A DNA stretch of 64,000 nucleotides. Source: Parahoeflea alexandrii (lineage in GTDB: Bacteria > Pseudomonadota > Alphaproteobacteria > Rhizobiales > Rhizobiaceae). The notes beneath the pieces were generated by a model. It did no database searches. It saw nothing but the letters and a program-made list of their open reading frames with translations, and was not told the DNA's origin. Made by a program: the position numbers and the translations under genes. Below, piece after piece: positions 34,718 to 43,781 of the stretch; the stretch's first letter is position 1, and every line of letters starts with the position of its first letter. The stretch lies in the NCBI RefSeq assembly GCF_027214025.1, contig NZ_JAPWHB010000005.1, positions 542,365-606,364 of the forward strand. Direction: 5' to 3'.

Positions 34718-36178
34718 CTAGGCTATGCTTAGGCAGAAATACTTGGTTTCAAGATAGTCCTCGATGCCGTGATACGATCCTTCCCGGCCATGGCCGCTCT
34801 GTTTCATGCCGCCAAAGGGTGCGATTTCGGTGGAGATCATGCCGGTGTTTGCGCCGACAATGCCGAAATCGAGCGCTTCCGCTGTCCGCCAGATCCGGTT
34901 CATGTCGCGGCCGAAGAAATAGGCTGCAAGGCCGAAAGGCGTATCGTTGGCCATCTCCAGAACCTCGGTCTCGCTGGCGAAGCGAATGATCGGGGCCACC
35001 GGGCCGAATATTTCCTCGTGAAAGATATCCATGGCGGGCGTCACGCCAACGACGATGGTGGGTTCATAGAAGGACCCGCCAAGCGCGTGCGACTTGCCCC
35101 CGGTGGTGATCCGCGCGCCCTTCACGATGGCATCTTCGAGCAGGACATTGACCTTATCCACCGCAGGCTGATCGATCAGAGGCCCGATCTGGGCGCCGTC
35201 ACCGAATCCATCGGAAACCTGCAGCTGCCGGACGCGCGCGGACAATTTCTCGACGAATGCGTCATGGATTTTATCCTGCGCGAACAGACGGTTCGCGCAT
35301 ACGCAGGTCTGGCCGGCATTGCGGTATTTTGACGCGATCGCCCCCTCGACGGCCGCGTCGAGATCGGCGTCGTCAAAAACGATGAAGGGCGCATTGCCGC
35401 CCAACTCCATGGATGTGCGTTTCATCGTCCCCGCGCACTGGCGGACGAGTTCCTTGCCGACTTCGGTGGAGCCGGTGAAGGACACCTTGCGGATCATCGG
35501 GTTGGAGGTGAGCTCCGGACCGATTTCCGAAGACGAGCCGGTGACGCAGGACAGGACGCCCGCGGGCACGCCCGCGGCTTCCGCCAATACGCACAGCGCC
35601 AGCGCCGTCAGCGGCGTCTGGCTGGCCGGCTTGATGATCATGGTGCATCCGCTTGCCAATGCCGGACCGGCCTTGCGGGTGATCATGGCCGCCGGGAAGT
35701 TCCACGGCGTGATGGCCGCGCACACCCCGATCGGCTGCTTGAGTATGACAATGCGCTTGTCCCGCTGATGGCCTGGGATGGTGTCCCCGTAGATGCGCTT
35801 GGCCTCCTCGCCGAACCATTCGATATAGGCGGCCGCGTAGTCGATTTCGCCGATCGCCTCGGAAAGAGGCTTGCCCTGCTCGGAGGTGAGAATGGCGCCG
35901 AGATCCTCGCGATTGTCGCGGATGAGTTCGAACCAGCGCCTCAATATCGCGGCCCGCTCCTTGCCGGTCCGCGCGGACCAGTCCTTCTGGGCCCGATGCG
36001 CGATTGTCACGGCATCACCGACTTCGGCCGCAGAGAATGCCGGCACGTTGGCGACGCACTGGCCCGTGGCGGGATTGGAAACCGGAATCGTCCTGCCGCT
36101 CGCAGCCGCTTTCCATTCGCCGCCGACAAAACAGACCTGGCGAAACAGTGCGGGATTCCTGAGATTTTTAAGAGACAT
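34718..36178 (-). CDS. gabD: Succinate-semialdehyde-type aldehyde dehydrogenase
   Basis: NAD(P)-dependent aldehyde dehydrogenase of 486 residues, cytoplasmic. Catalytic N160 (ITPWNFP), E258 (SMELGGNAP) and C292 (NAGQTCVCANR) are in place; TCVCANR with the second cysteine is the GabD hallmark, and FTGSTEVGKELVRQC is the cofactor-loop region. GabD oxidises succinate semialdehyde to succinate. The ATG at 36178 has a GAAGGA ribosome site; a TTG two codons earlier is less likely. It is the last gene of the catabolic operon 45865-34718. Together with the iron alcohol dehydrogenase and the lactonase of the same operon it matches BlcA of the gamma-butyrolactone pathway. Confidence 0.9.
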   Translation of the reverse strand: MSLKNLRNPALFRQVCFVGGEWKAAASGRTIPVSNPATGQCVANVPAFSAAEVGDAVTIAHRAQKDWSARTGKERAAILRRWFELIRDNREDLGAILTSEQGKPLSEAIGEIDYAAAYIEWFGEEAKRIYGDTIPGHQRDKRIVILKQPIGVCAAITPWNFPAAMITRKAGPALASGCTMIIKPASQTPLTALALCVLAEAAGVPAGVLSCVTGSSSEIGPELTSNPMIRKVSFTGSTEVGKELVRQCAGTMKRTSMELGGNAPFIVFDDADLDAAVEGAIASKYRNAGQTCVCANRLFAQDKIHDAFVEKLSARVRQLQVSDGFGDGAQIGPLIDQPAVDKVNVLLEDAIVKGARITTGGKSHALGGSFYEPTIVVGVTPAMDIFHEEIFGPVAPIIRFASETEVLEMANDTPFGLAAYFFGRDMNRIWRTAEALDFGIVGANTGMISTEIAPFGGMKQSGHGREGSYHGIEDYLETKYFCLSIA

Positions 36179-36193
36179 GGGCAATCCTTCGGA

Positions 36194-36634
36194 TCAGCGG
36201 ATTTGGAGCGTCCGCAGTGCGACGCTGCGGATGGCGTCGATCGGCACCGGACGCCGGGTCTTGGCGTCGACATAGACATGGACAAAAAAGCCCTCGGCGG
36301 CGGCGCTCTCGGCCTCATTGGCAAATAGGCCAACCTCGTAGCGGACGGAGCTCGTTCCGATCCTGGTGACCCTGATGCCGGCCGTGACCAGGTCGGGGAA
36401 CGCCATCTCCGCGAAATAGCGGCAGCCGGTTTCGACCACCAGGCCGAACGTTTCGCTTATGCGCGGATCGAGCAGGCCTTTTTCGATCAGCCAGCCGTTC
36501 ACGGCCGTGTCGAACAGCGAGTAATGCACCACATTGTTCATGTGGCCATAGACATCATTGTCCATCCAGCGGGTCTGGATGACATAGAAATCGGCGTAAT
36601 CGCTGCGCGTCGACGGGCCCTGTCGCTCGGCCAT
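36194..36634 (-). CDS. Acyl-CoA thioesterase, hotdog fold (4HBT/YbgC type)
   Basis: A 146-residue single hotdog-domain thioesterase that releases CoA from an acyl-CoA in the cytoplasm. The catalytic block is TRWMDNDVYGHMNNVVHYSL with the Asp (D in WMDND) of the 4-hydroxybenzoyl-CoA thioesterase group. Start: ATG 36634 in a TGATG overlap with the upstream stop, or a GTG one codon before. It lies between the alcohol dehydrogenase and the aldehyde dehydrogenase genes. With the acyl-CoA ligase of the operon it could close a CoA cycle. Confidence 0.88.
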   Translation of the reverse strand: MAERQGPSTRSDYADFYVIQTRWMDNDVYGHMNNVVHYSLFDTAVNGWLIEKGLLDPRISETFGLVVETGCRYFAEMAFPDLVTAGIRVTRIGTSSVRYEVGLFANEAESAAAEGFFVHVYVDAKTRRPVPIDAIRSVALRTLQIR

Positions 36635-37794
36635 CACCAGGCCGCCCTGTAAATTGCCAGCGCATCAGATTCGGTGACCTCGCGCGGATTGTTGACCAGC
36701 AGACGCTGCTGCACCATTGCGTCGGAGGCCATCTTGGCGAGCGCGGTTTCGGGAATGCCGACATCGCGCAGCCGTGTCTTCATGCCCAGCCTGACGGCAA
36801 GGCCGGCGAGTTCATCGATGAAGGCCGAGCAGATGGCCTGGCTTCCGGCGTCCCTTGGAAGATGGGGGAAGGCGTCGTGCGCAATCTCAGCATAGACCGC
36901 GCCGGCGTTTGGCGCGTTGAAGCGCAGCACATGCGGCAGCACCAGTGCGTTTGACAGACCGTGCGGCACGTGGAAGGTGCCACCGATCGGATAGGCCAAC
37001 GCGTGAACGGCTGCCACGGGCGAATTGGCGAAGGCCTGCCCGGCGAGCATGGAGCCGAGCAACATTGAGCCGCGCGCCTCGACATTGCGGTCGTCAAACA
37101 CCGCGGCCTCGATGTTGGCGCCAATCAGTCGAAGCGCCTCGCGCGCCAGCAATCTCGACAGCGGATTGTTGTTGGCGTTTTTCGAAGCATAGGCCTCAAT
37201 GGCGTGCACCATGGCGTCGACGCCGGTCGCCGCGGTGATGTCGGCGGGCAGACCGAGCGTCAGGTCCGGATCGAGAATGGCGATATCGGGGAGAATAACA
37301 GGCGAGGAGACACCACGCTTTTCCTCGTCCCCGACCGTGATGATCGACACCGGGGTGGCTTCCGAGCCAGTGCCGGCCGTCGTGGGAATCAGCAAGAGCG
37401 GCAGCCGTGGCCCTTTGGCGTTGCCGACCCCCCATGCCTGATCGAGATCCTCGCCGGAGCCCAGCAACAGGGCGGCGAGCTTGGCGACATCGAGAGAGGA
37501 TCCGCCGCCAAAGCCGACAACGCCGGTGACCTCCGCCTCGCGCCCCGCTTCCACGGCAGCCAGCAGGGTTGCCAGGCCGGGGTCTGCCTCCACAGTGTCA
37601 AACACCGTGACCTGGATCCCCGCGGTCTCCAGGGAAGCGATCGGCGCATCGCTCAGTCCGATCTTGCGCAGGCCCGGATCGGTGATGAAAAGGCAGCGCC
37701 TGCCGATCAGGCCGGCACTGCTCGCGGCGAGTTCGGCCGCGGCACCAGACCGGAAGACAATGGATTTGGTCGTGTTGAAAATGAAAGGATACAT
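36634..37794 (-). CDS. Iron-containing alcohol dehydrogenase
   Basis: Group III, metal-dependent NAD(P) alcohol dehydrogenase of 386 residues. GGGS cofactor motif at 96-99 (GFGGGSSLDVAK), PTTAGTGSEATPVSII at 137 onward, and metal ligands D193 and H197 (GVDAMVHAIEAY), H264 (AVHALAYPIGG) and H278 (HVPHGLSN). This family includes 4-hydroxybutyrate dehydrogenases (BlcB/AttL, GbsB) and maleylacetate reductase. In this operon, with a lactonase and a GabD-type dehydrogenase, oxidation of an omega-hydroxy acid to the semialdehyde is the likely step (inference). It starts 12 bp after the acyl-CoA ligase stop. Confidence 0.9.
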   Translation of the reverse strand: MYPFIFNTTKSIVFRSGAAAELAASSAGLIGRRCLFITDPGLRKIGLSDAPIASLETAGIQVTVFDTVEADPGLATLLAAVEAGREAEVTGVVGFGGGSSLDVAKLAALLLGSGEDLDQAWGVGNAKGPRLPLLLIPTTAGTGSEATPVSIITVGDEEKRGVSSPVILPDIAILDPDLTLGLPADITAATGVDAMVHAIEAYASKNANNNPLSRLLAREALRLIGANIEAAVFDDRNVEARGSMLLGSMLAGQAFANSPVAAVHALAYPIGGTFHVPHGLSNALVLPHVLRFNAPNAGAVYAEIAHDAFPHLPRDAGSQAICSAFIDELAGLAVRLGMKTRLRDVGIPETALAKMASDAMVQQRLLVNNPREVTESDALAIYRAAW

Positions 37795-37806
37795 CAGCCT
37801 CGCCCG

Positions 37807-39348
37807 TTAGTTCTTGTGATTGAGTTCGTAGATTTCGCGAAGACGATAGCGCAGAACCTTGCCCGATCCCGTCCGCGGTATCGACTCGATAGGGACGAGA
37901 TCATGCGGCAGCTTGTAGGAGGACAGGGTTTGCAGACAGAAGTCCTTTACCTGCTGCATTTCAGGCATTGCTTCCCGCGCAACGATGAAGGCCACGGGCA
38001 CCTCGCCCAGGGTCTCATGGGCGACGCCCACTATGGCGCAGTCAATGACGCCCTCCATTTTCTGAACCGTCTCCTCGACTTCCGCAGGCGAGATATTCTG
38101 GCCGCCGCGGATGATCAACTCCTTGAGCCGACCGGTAATGGTGAGGAAACCGCTGGGATTGGCGCGTGCGAGGTCGCCTGTGTGGTACCAGCCGTCCCTG
38201 AGCGCCGCCTCGGTCGCCTCGGGCTTGGCGTGGTACCCCCGCATGACATTGGGACCTCGGACAATCAGTTCGCCTTCGCCGCCCTGGGCCACGTCCTTGC
38301 CGCTGCCCGGATCGACGATACGGACGGCAAGGCCGGGCAAGGGCAGTCCGCAGGAGCCCGGGATGCGGCCTTGGCCGGGCCAGTTCATGGTCACCATGGT
38401 CGAGGTTTCGGTGATGCCGTAGCCGTCCAGCAGCTCGACGCCGAAATAGTCTTCGAACTGCTTGTTGAGCGCGGCGGGCAGGATGGCGCCGGCTGACACG
38501 CAGCGATCGACCGATTCAAACGGGTTGATCCCGGCCTCCTTGGCCGCCAGCATCAGGTAGTGGAACATGGTCGGCACCCCCGGCATCTTGGTGAACCGGT
38601 TGGTGCCCAGAAGAGCCAGGGCCTCCTGGGTCGAGAACCGCTCCATGACATATTCGGTCGCCCCGTTGGCGACGATCGAGAGCACGCAGAAATTCAGGGC
38701 ATAGGAATGGAACAGCGGAAGCGGCGAGAGCACCACGTCGTCCGGACCCAGGCCAAATATCGGCGCCCAGCAGGCCGCATTGACCCAGAGCATGGACCTG
38801 GTCGTCAGCATGACGCCCTTTGGCTGTCCGGTCGTTCCAGAGGTGTAGACGATCATCGACACCGCGTCGATGTCGTCCTCCGGGAGTTCAATTCCCTTGG
38901 CCGGACTGGCGCACAGCGTGGCGAAGCTCGCGGGGTCATCGCCTCCGTCTGTGTAGATTATGGTATCCGGACATTCATCCCCGAGTGCCTCGAGCGACTT
39001 GCTGTTGACGACCCTGGTGACGATCAGGCCGATGGCTGCATCGCGAACGCGGTAGGCCATTTCAGTCTGCTTGGCATCATGGGCGATCGGCACGGCGATC
39101 GCGCCCGCGCGGATGGCGGCCAGCGTCGCCACCACCCAGTCGACCGAGTTCGGCAGCCAGATGCCGACCGTGCCGCCCGGCTCAATCCCGCGGTCGCGGA
39201 AATGCGTGGCCAGCGCTGCGACCTCGTCATTCAAGTGGCTGTAGTTGATGCTTCGTGCGGCATCCTCGAACGCCGTCTTGGCGCCGAAGGCCCCGGCCTG
39301 GCGTTGCAGCAATTCGGCCAGTGGTGCGATGAGATCGGTCCGGATCAT
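37807..39348 (-). CDS. Acyl-CoA ligase (class I adenylate-forming enzyme)
   Basis: A 513-residue AMP-forming ligase that activates a carboxylic acid to its CoA thioester. Phosphate-binding loop MIVYTSGTTGQPKGVM, A5 motif LDGYGITETSTMV, A7 motif YHTGDLARANPSGFLTITGR, A8 LKELIIRGGQNISPAEVEE and the A10 lysine in PRTGSGKVLRYRLRE are all present. The start at 39348 has a GGGAGGGGG ribosome site; a longer frame upstream has no such site. The substrate is not predictable from these motifs. Its position between the Fe-alcohol dehydrogenase and the SDR suggests it serves the same pathway, perhaps for an aromatic or branched acid released earlier. Confidence 0.9.
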   Translation of the reverse strand: MIRTDLIAPLAELLQRQAGAFGAKTAFEDAARSINYSHLNDEVAALATHFRDRGIEPGGTVGIWLPNSVDWVVATLAAIRAGAIAVPIAHDAKQTEMAYRVRDAAIGLIVTRVVNSKSLEALGDECPDTIIYTDGGDDPASFATLCASPAKGIELPEDDIDAVSMIVYTSGTTGQPKGVMLTTRSMLWVNAACWAPIFGLGPDDVVLSPLPLFHSYALNFCVLSIVANGATEYVMERFSTQEALALLGTNRFTKMPGVPTMFHYLMLAAKEAGINPFESVDRCVSAGAILPAALNKQFEDYFGVELLDGYGITETSTMVTMNWPGQGRIPGSCGLPLPGLAVRIVDPGSGKDVAQGGEGELIVRGPNVMRGYHAKPEATEAALRDGWYHTGDLARANPSGFLTITGRLKELIIRGGQNISPAEVEETVQKMEGVIDCAIVGVAHETLGEVPVAFIVAREAMPEMQQVKDFCLQTLSSYKLPHDLVPIESIPRTGSGKVLRYRLREIYELNHKN

Positions 39349-39373
39349 GTTTTCCCCCTCCCTGAGCGTTGGC

Positions 39374-40129
39374 TCAGACCATGCTGAAGCCGCCATTGGC
39401 GCTGATTACCTGGCCAGTGATCCAAGACGCTTGGTCGGAGGCCAGGAATGTCACCAGAGGCGCGATGTCGTCAGGCGTGCCGATCCGGCGCAGCGGATAG
39501 GCCTTGACGATCTTCTCCATGTTCTTGGCGAGGAAATCCGCGTCCGAGTGGGCCGTCTGCACCAAGCCGAGAGAGACGGCGTTGACGCAGACATTCGAGC
39601 GGCCCAGTTCGCGTGCCAGCGACTTGCCGAGAGCCACGGTGCCCGCCCGTGCAGCGGCGGCCAATGCCAGATTGGCTTCCCCGATGCGGGAGCTGTCGCC
39701 GATGAGGCTAATGATGCGACCGCCGTTCTGTTCGATCATGTAGGGAGCGACCGCGTGGCAGCAGTGCAGAGCGCCATAAAGACAGGTATCAATCTGGGCC
39801 TTCCAGTCGGCGGGACCGCTTTCGACGAAACGCTGGTATTTCACATAGCCTGCGTTGTTGACGAGAATGTCGATCCGTCCGAAATCCGCGACCAGGTCGG
39901 AGACCATCCGCTTGACCTCTTCGTAGTCGCCAATGTCAGCCTTGTAGGCTTTGGCCTTGCCGCCGCTTGCCAGGATCTCGTCCACCAGCCTGGCGGCCTC
40001 GTCCGCGGAATTGCGATAATTGACGGCAACGGCAGCGCCTTCGGCAGCCAGCGCCTTGGCGATGTGGGCGCCGGTGTCGCGTCCACCGCCGGTAACGAGG
40101 GCGACCTTGTCCTTGAGTCCGAATTCCAT
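39374..40129 (-). CDS. SDR-fold protein lacking the catalytic triad
   Basis: A 251-residue short-chain dehydrogenase/reductase fold protein. The Rossmann parts are recognisable: TGGGRDTG at 13-20 (third conserved glycine replaced by D18), NNAG at 91-94, and the C-terminal WITGQVISANGGFSMV. The active site is not: where relatives have SS...YSASKAG, this protein has LIGDSSRIG and LALAAAARAG, so the catalytic Tyr is A157, the Lys is R161 and the Ser position is Gly/Ile. Reading frame and length are otherwise normal and no frameshift is seen, so it is a maintained but probably non-catalytic SDR, or one with different chemistry. It sits between the molybdenum hydroxylase large subunit and the ligase genes. 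Confidence 0.85.
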   Translation of the reverse strand: MEFGLKDKVALVTGGGRDTGAHIAKALAAEGAAVAVNYRNSADEAARLVDEILASGGKAKAYKADIGDYEEVKRMVSDLVADFGRIDILVNNAGYVKYQRFVESGPADWKAQIDTCLYGALHCCHAVAPYMIEQNGGRIISLIGDSSRIGEANLALAAAARAGTVALGKSLARELGRSNVCVNAVSLGLVQTAHSDADFLAKNMEKIVKAYPLRRIGTPDDIAPLVTFLASDQASWITGQVISANGGFSMV

Positions 40130-40133
40130 GGTG

Positions 40134-42545
40134 TTATTCCCTATCCTTGGTAAGATTTTTGGCGGCGATGAGCCGATGAAGCTTGCTGGGTGTGATCGGC
40201 AACTCCGATATCCCGATGCCAAGATGCGCCAGTGCGTCGGCGACAGCATTGGCAATGGCCGCCGGCGCGCCGATGGTGCCGCCTTCGCCCATGCCACGAA
40301 AACCGCCCGGATTGTCCGGGAGCACGGTTTCGAGATGAATGACCTCGATATGGGGTGATTCCGCCGAGGTGGGGATCAGGTAATCGGCAAGGCTGGCCGA
40401 GAGCAACTGCCCGGTTGCGTCGAATTCCAGCTCCTCCAGCAACGCCACGCCGATACCCTGGACGACGCCGCCATGGACCTGGCCGTCCACCACCTGCGGG
40501 TTGATCATCCTGCCGCAGTCTTCCGCGACGACGAAGCGGGTGAGACGGATCGACAATGTTTCCGGATCGATCTCAACTTCGGCGATATGCGTCGATGAGG
40601 TAGTCGTTCCCAGAACAGGATCATAATTTTCCTGAGATTCGAGGGTCTCTCGGGCGGCCAGCGGCAGGGTCGCCATGTCGGAATAGACCGCACGCGCCAG
40701 CTCGTCGAATCCGATGCGATGGTTGGTGCCTGGCACGTAGATCTCGCCGTCGCCGGTTTCCACTCGGTCAGGGTCGACGTCGAACAGCCGGCCGGCCACC
40801 CGTTTGACCTTTTTCAACAGGGCGCGGGTGGTGATGATCGCGGCGCCGCCGCCGATCACCGCGCTGCGACTGGCATAGGTGCCGGTCCCATGCGCGGTCA
40901 TGCCGGTGTCGCCCTGAACGATCTGCACGTCCTGCGGACGCACGCCGAGCTCTTCCGCAACGATCTGCGCCAGGGTCGTTTCCAGGCTCTGTCCGTGCGA
41001 AGCCGTGGCGAAGGTGGCGATTACCGCGCCGGTGGCGTCGATGCGGACGGTGGCGGTTTCGTTGCCGGTGTTGATCGGCATGCCCGGCGCGACAGCAATG
41101 CGGGAGCCGATCCCGGTCAGTTCCGCATAGGAGCCTATTCCCAGGCCAATCCAGCGGCCTTGCTCACGCGCAGCGATCTGGCGCGCCTTGAATCCCGCGT
41201 AATCCACGGCCTTCACCGCGGCGTCCAGGCACTCGGTGAAACCGGAGTGGTTCCAGATGATGCCGGACCCGATCCGGTGGGGAAACTCGTCGGGTTGCAC
41301 CATGTTGCGACGGCGGATTTCGGCCCGGTCCATGTCGAGCTTCTGCGCCGCCATGTCGACAAGGCGCTCTAGCGCGAACACCGCCATGGGCCGACCCACG
41401 CCACGATAAGGTCCTGTCGGCGGCTTGGGCGTGCAGACTCCACGCACCCTTCCCCGGTAATGTGGCGTCTTGTAGGGGCCGGGCAGGAAGCTTGCGACTT
41501 GCACCGGTTCCAGAGCCGCCGTCCAGGGGTAGATGGAGTAGGCGCCGATGTCGCCGATCACCTCCGCCTCCAGCGCGATGAACATACCGTCATCGTCGAA
41601 AGCGAGCCTGGCTTCGACATATTCATCGAAGCCCTGGCTGGTGGAGGTCAGATCCTCCAGCCGGTCGCTGACATACTTGACGGGTCTGGCCAGGCGCCGC
41701 GCGAGGGCGGCAACAATGATTTCTTCGGGATACAAGGATCCCTTGCCGCCAAATCCGCCGCCGACATCGGGCGCGATCACGCGAATGCGGTTGCCGGCGA
41801 TGTCGAGAAGCTTCGCCAGTTCGTCCCGGACCACGCCGGGGATCTGGGTGGCCCCGTAGAGCGTCAGCGCATCCCGGCCGCGGTCATAGTCAGCCACATA
41901 GGCGCGGGGCTCCATCGCCATCGGCGACTTCCGGCGCAGGCGGAACCTGCCCTCGACCACATGGGCCGCGCCAGCTATGGCCGAGCCGGCGTCGCCGGTA
42001 GCGAAGCTGCGTTCAAGAACGAGGTTGCCGGGCACCTCGTCATGCAACAACACAGCGTCGCCGAGCAGCGCGGCTGCAGGGTCGGAGCTGGCCCCGAGCG
42101 GCTCGTAATCGACAACAACGGCATTGGCCGCGTCTTCGGCGAGATATCGGTCGGATGCCACCACGACAGCGACCGGTTCACCGACATAGCGCACGGTGTC
42201 GCGTGCCAGCACCGGGCAATGAGTAGGATGATAGTTCTTCATGCGCGAAGGCGCCACGAGATCGGGGATCTCGGAGAAATCCTGCGCCGTCAGCACCGCA
42301 ATCACGCCGGGAAAGGTTGCGGCATCGTCTGTGTCGATCCCCAGGATCCGCGCATGGGCCTGATCGGATCGGACAAAAGCCAGGTGCACCATCCTGTCGA
42401 AGCGGATATCCGCCGTATATCGACCCGTGCCGGTGAGCAGGCGCGGGTCCTCAAGACGCTGGACCCGCTCGCCGATGTATTTCGGGCGTGAGGTCTCGGG
42501 CGCCGGTGCGCTTCTTATGTCCTTGGGGATGGCGGCGTCATTCAT
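40134..42545 (-). CDS. Molybdenum hydroxylase large subunit (CoxL/XdhB-like)
   Basis: Molybdopterin-binding subunit (803 residues) of a xanthine-oxidase-family hydroxylase. N-terminal hammerhead domain (RLEDPRLLTGTGRYTADI at 30 onward), GGGFGGKG at 262-269, active-site loop GPYRGVGRP at 378-386 and the catalytic Glu754 in GMGEGGTIGAPAA. True aerobic CO dehydrogenase (form I) has AYRCSFR at the loop; here the loop is of the form II/other-hydroxylase kind, so CO oxidation is unlikely. It should insert oxygen from water into an electron-poor C-H bond of a heterocycle or aldehyde. Electrons go to the CoxS and CoxM-type subunits encoded upstream. It overlaps the lactonase stop by 8 bp. Confidence 0.92.
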   Translation of the reverse strand: MNDAAIPKDIRSAPAPETSRPKYIGERVQRLEDPRLLTGTGRYTADIRFDRMVHLAFVRSDQAHARILGIDTDDAATFPGVIAVLTAQDFSEIPDLVAPSRMKNYHPTHCPVLARDTVRYVGEPVAVVVASDRYLAEDAANAVVVDYEPLGASSDPAAALLGDAVLLHDEVPGNLVLERSFATGDAGSAIAGAAHVVEGRFRLRRKSPMAMEPRAYVADYDRGRDALTLYGATQIPGVVRDELAKLLDIAGNRIRVIAPDVGGGFGGKGSLYPEEIIVAALARRLARPVKYVSDRLEDLTSTSQGFDEYVEARLAFDDDGMFIALEAEVIGDIGAYSIYPWTAALEPVQVASFLPGPYKTPHYRGRVRGVCTPKPPTGPYRGVGRPMAVFALERLVDMAAQKLDMDRAEIRRRNMVQPDEFPHRIGSGIIWNHSGFTECLDAAVKAVDYAGFKARQIAAREQGRWIGLGIGSYAELTGIGSRIAVAPGMPINTGNETATVRIDATGAVIATFATASHGQSLETTLAQIVAEELGVRPQDVQIVQGDTGMTAHGTGTYASRSAVIGGGAAIITTRALLKKVKRVAGRLFDVDPDRVETGDGEIYVPGTNHRIGFDELARAVYSDMATLPLAARETLESQENYDPVLGTTTSSTHIAEVEIDPETLSIRLTRFVVAEDCGRMINPQVVDGQVHGGVVQGIGVALLEELEFDATGQLLSASLADYLIPTSAESPHIEVIHLETVLPDNPGGFRGMGEGGTIGAPAAIANAVADALAHLGIGISELPITPSKLHRLIAAKNLTKDRE

Positions 42546-43299
42546 AGGCGTCCGCTCCCTTGCGCAGCGCCTGCCACTGTTCGTCGTCGTGGCCGCAGAC
42601 GATCATCGCGCCTTCCGCCTCGTAAAGCCTGATCCGGGCGTAGCTGGCCAGCAGCGCTTCGGAGTTCCACGCATTTTTCGGGACTTCGTCCTGGTCGAGG
42701 TTGCGCCGCAGGCTGACTGCGTCGGACACAAGCAAAACAGCGCCGGTGCTCTCAAGCCGTGCATGCAGGCCAATGAGACCCGGCGTGTGCCCGGGCAAGG
42801 CCACCACCACGAGCTTGCCATCGCCGAGCACATCGTGGCCGTCGGTGACGGCCTCAAGCGGCATGGGGTGGTCCCATTCGCCGGCGAGATACCCCATTGC
42901 CTCGGCGCCGCTCGCCCGGGCGGCCTCAAGTTCCTCTTCGTGGCAGAGGAAGCGGGCGCTGCGGAAGAATTCGTTGCAGCCGCAGTGGTCGGGATGGAAA
43001 TGTGAATTGACCACAATGTCGATATCGTCGGGGGAAAGACCCAGGTCCCGCAAGGAGTCTATCACATTCGACGTATGGTCGCCGATCGGCGTCATCACGC
43101 TGGCCAGCTTGCCCCAGCGCGCCTCGGCCGCGGTCGAGACTGACGGATGGCATCCGGTGTCATAGAGGATGTTGCCCTGCTCGTGCCGGAACAAGACCGC
43201 AATCACCGGCAATTCGATCATCTCGGTCTTGTCGGCGTCCGGGACATAGATGCGCCGTCGCATTCTCAGCCTTCCACCGTCGAGGATGTGCATCTTCAT
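42538..43299 (-). CDS. Metallo-beta-lactamase-fold lactonase (AttM/AiiA type)
   Basis: A 253-residue zinc hydrolase of the lactonase clade. The dinuclear metal site is complete: HxHxDH as H100, H102, D104, H105 (SHFHPDHCG), then H171 (PGHTPGLIG), D193 (VSDAV) and H237 (CGHDDEQW). This clade includes N-acyl-homoserine lactonases and AttM/BlcC, which opens gamma-butyrolactone. Here it is embedded between the small and large subunits of a molybdenum hydroxylase, which fits hydrolysis of a lactone made from a cyclic substrate rather than quorum quenching (inference). It overlaps the small-subunit stop by 4 bp and the large-subunit start by 8 bp. Confidence 0.88.
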   Translation of the reverse strand: MKMHILDGGRLRMRRRIYVPDADKTEMIELPVIAVLFRHEQGNILYDTGCHPSVSTAAEARWGKLASVMTPIGDHTSNVIDSLRDLGLSPDDIDIVVNSHFHPDHCGCNEFFRSARFLCHEEELEAARASGAEAMGYLAGEWDHPMPLEAVTDGHDVLGDGKLVVVALPGHTPGLIGLHARLESTGAVLLVSDAVSLRRNLDQDEVPKNAWNSEALLASYARIRLYEAEGAMIVCGHDDEQWQALRKGADAYE

Positions 43300-43781
43300 G
43301 CCTGAACTCCATCTCTTTGATTAACCAGGTCGCGAACGGCGCGCACGATGTGCTCATAGCCGGTGCAGCGGCATAGATTGCCCGACAGGGCGTCGCGGAT
43401 CTCATGATCAGTAGAGAGCGGCAGAGTCTGAAGGATCTCCGAAACGGTCATAAGGAAGCCGGGCGTGCAAAAGCCGCACTGCAGGGCATGATGCTTCCGG
43501 AAAGCCTTCTGGATGTCATTGAGGTCTTGCGGCGCGGCAAGGCTTTCAACCGTCTCTACCACGGCGCCGTCGAGTTGGGCTGCGAACAGCAGGCAGGATC
43601 GGGCCACCACGCCGTTAAACCGGATCGTGCACGCCCCGCAGACACCTTGCTCGCAGCCGACATGGGTGCCGGTCATCAGCAACACGTCACGGATGAAGTC
43701 GGAGGCGAGCATCCGCGGTTCGGCGCGCCCGGTGACCGCTTCGCCGTTTAAGGTCAGGGCAATGTCAATCTTTGCGTTCAT
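43296..43781 (-). CDS. Molybdenum hydroxylase iron-sulfur subunit (CoxS-like)
   Basis: Two-cluster [2Fe-2S] subunit of 161 residues. N-terminal plant-type cluster: C43, C48, C51 and C63 (GCEQGVCGACTIRF...SC). C-terminal helical cluster: C102, C105, C137, C139 (QCGFCTPGF and CRCTGY). It passes electrons from molybdenum to FAD in the hydroxylase. The gene overlaps the FAD-subunit stop by 4 bp. The C-terminal tail ends about 12 residues after the last helix. Electron transfer partner outside the enzyme is not identified. Confidence 0.93.
   Translation of the reverse strand: MNAKIDIALTLNGEAVTGRAEPRMLASDFIRDVLLMTGTHVGCEQGVCGACTIRFNGVVARSCLLFAAQLDGAVVETVESLAAPQDLNDIQKAFRKHHALQCGFCTPGFLMTVSEILQTLPLSTDHEIRDALSGNLCRCTGYEHIVRAVRDLVNQRDGVQA

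Noticed and set aside
42538..43299. Quorum-quenching acyl-homoserine lactonase
   Set aside because: The family fits, but the operon context with alcohol and semialdehyde dehydrogenases favours catabolic lactone opening; sequence alone does not separate the two.
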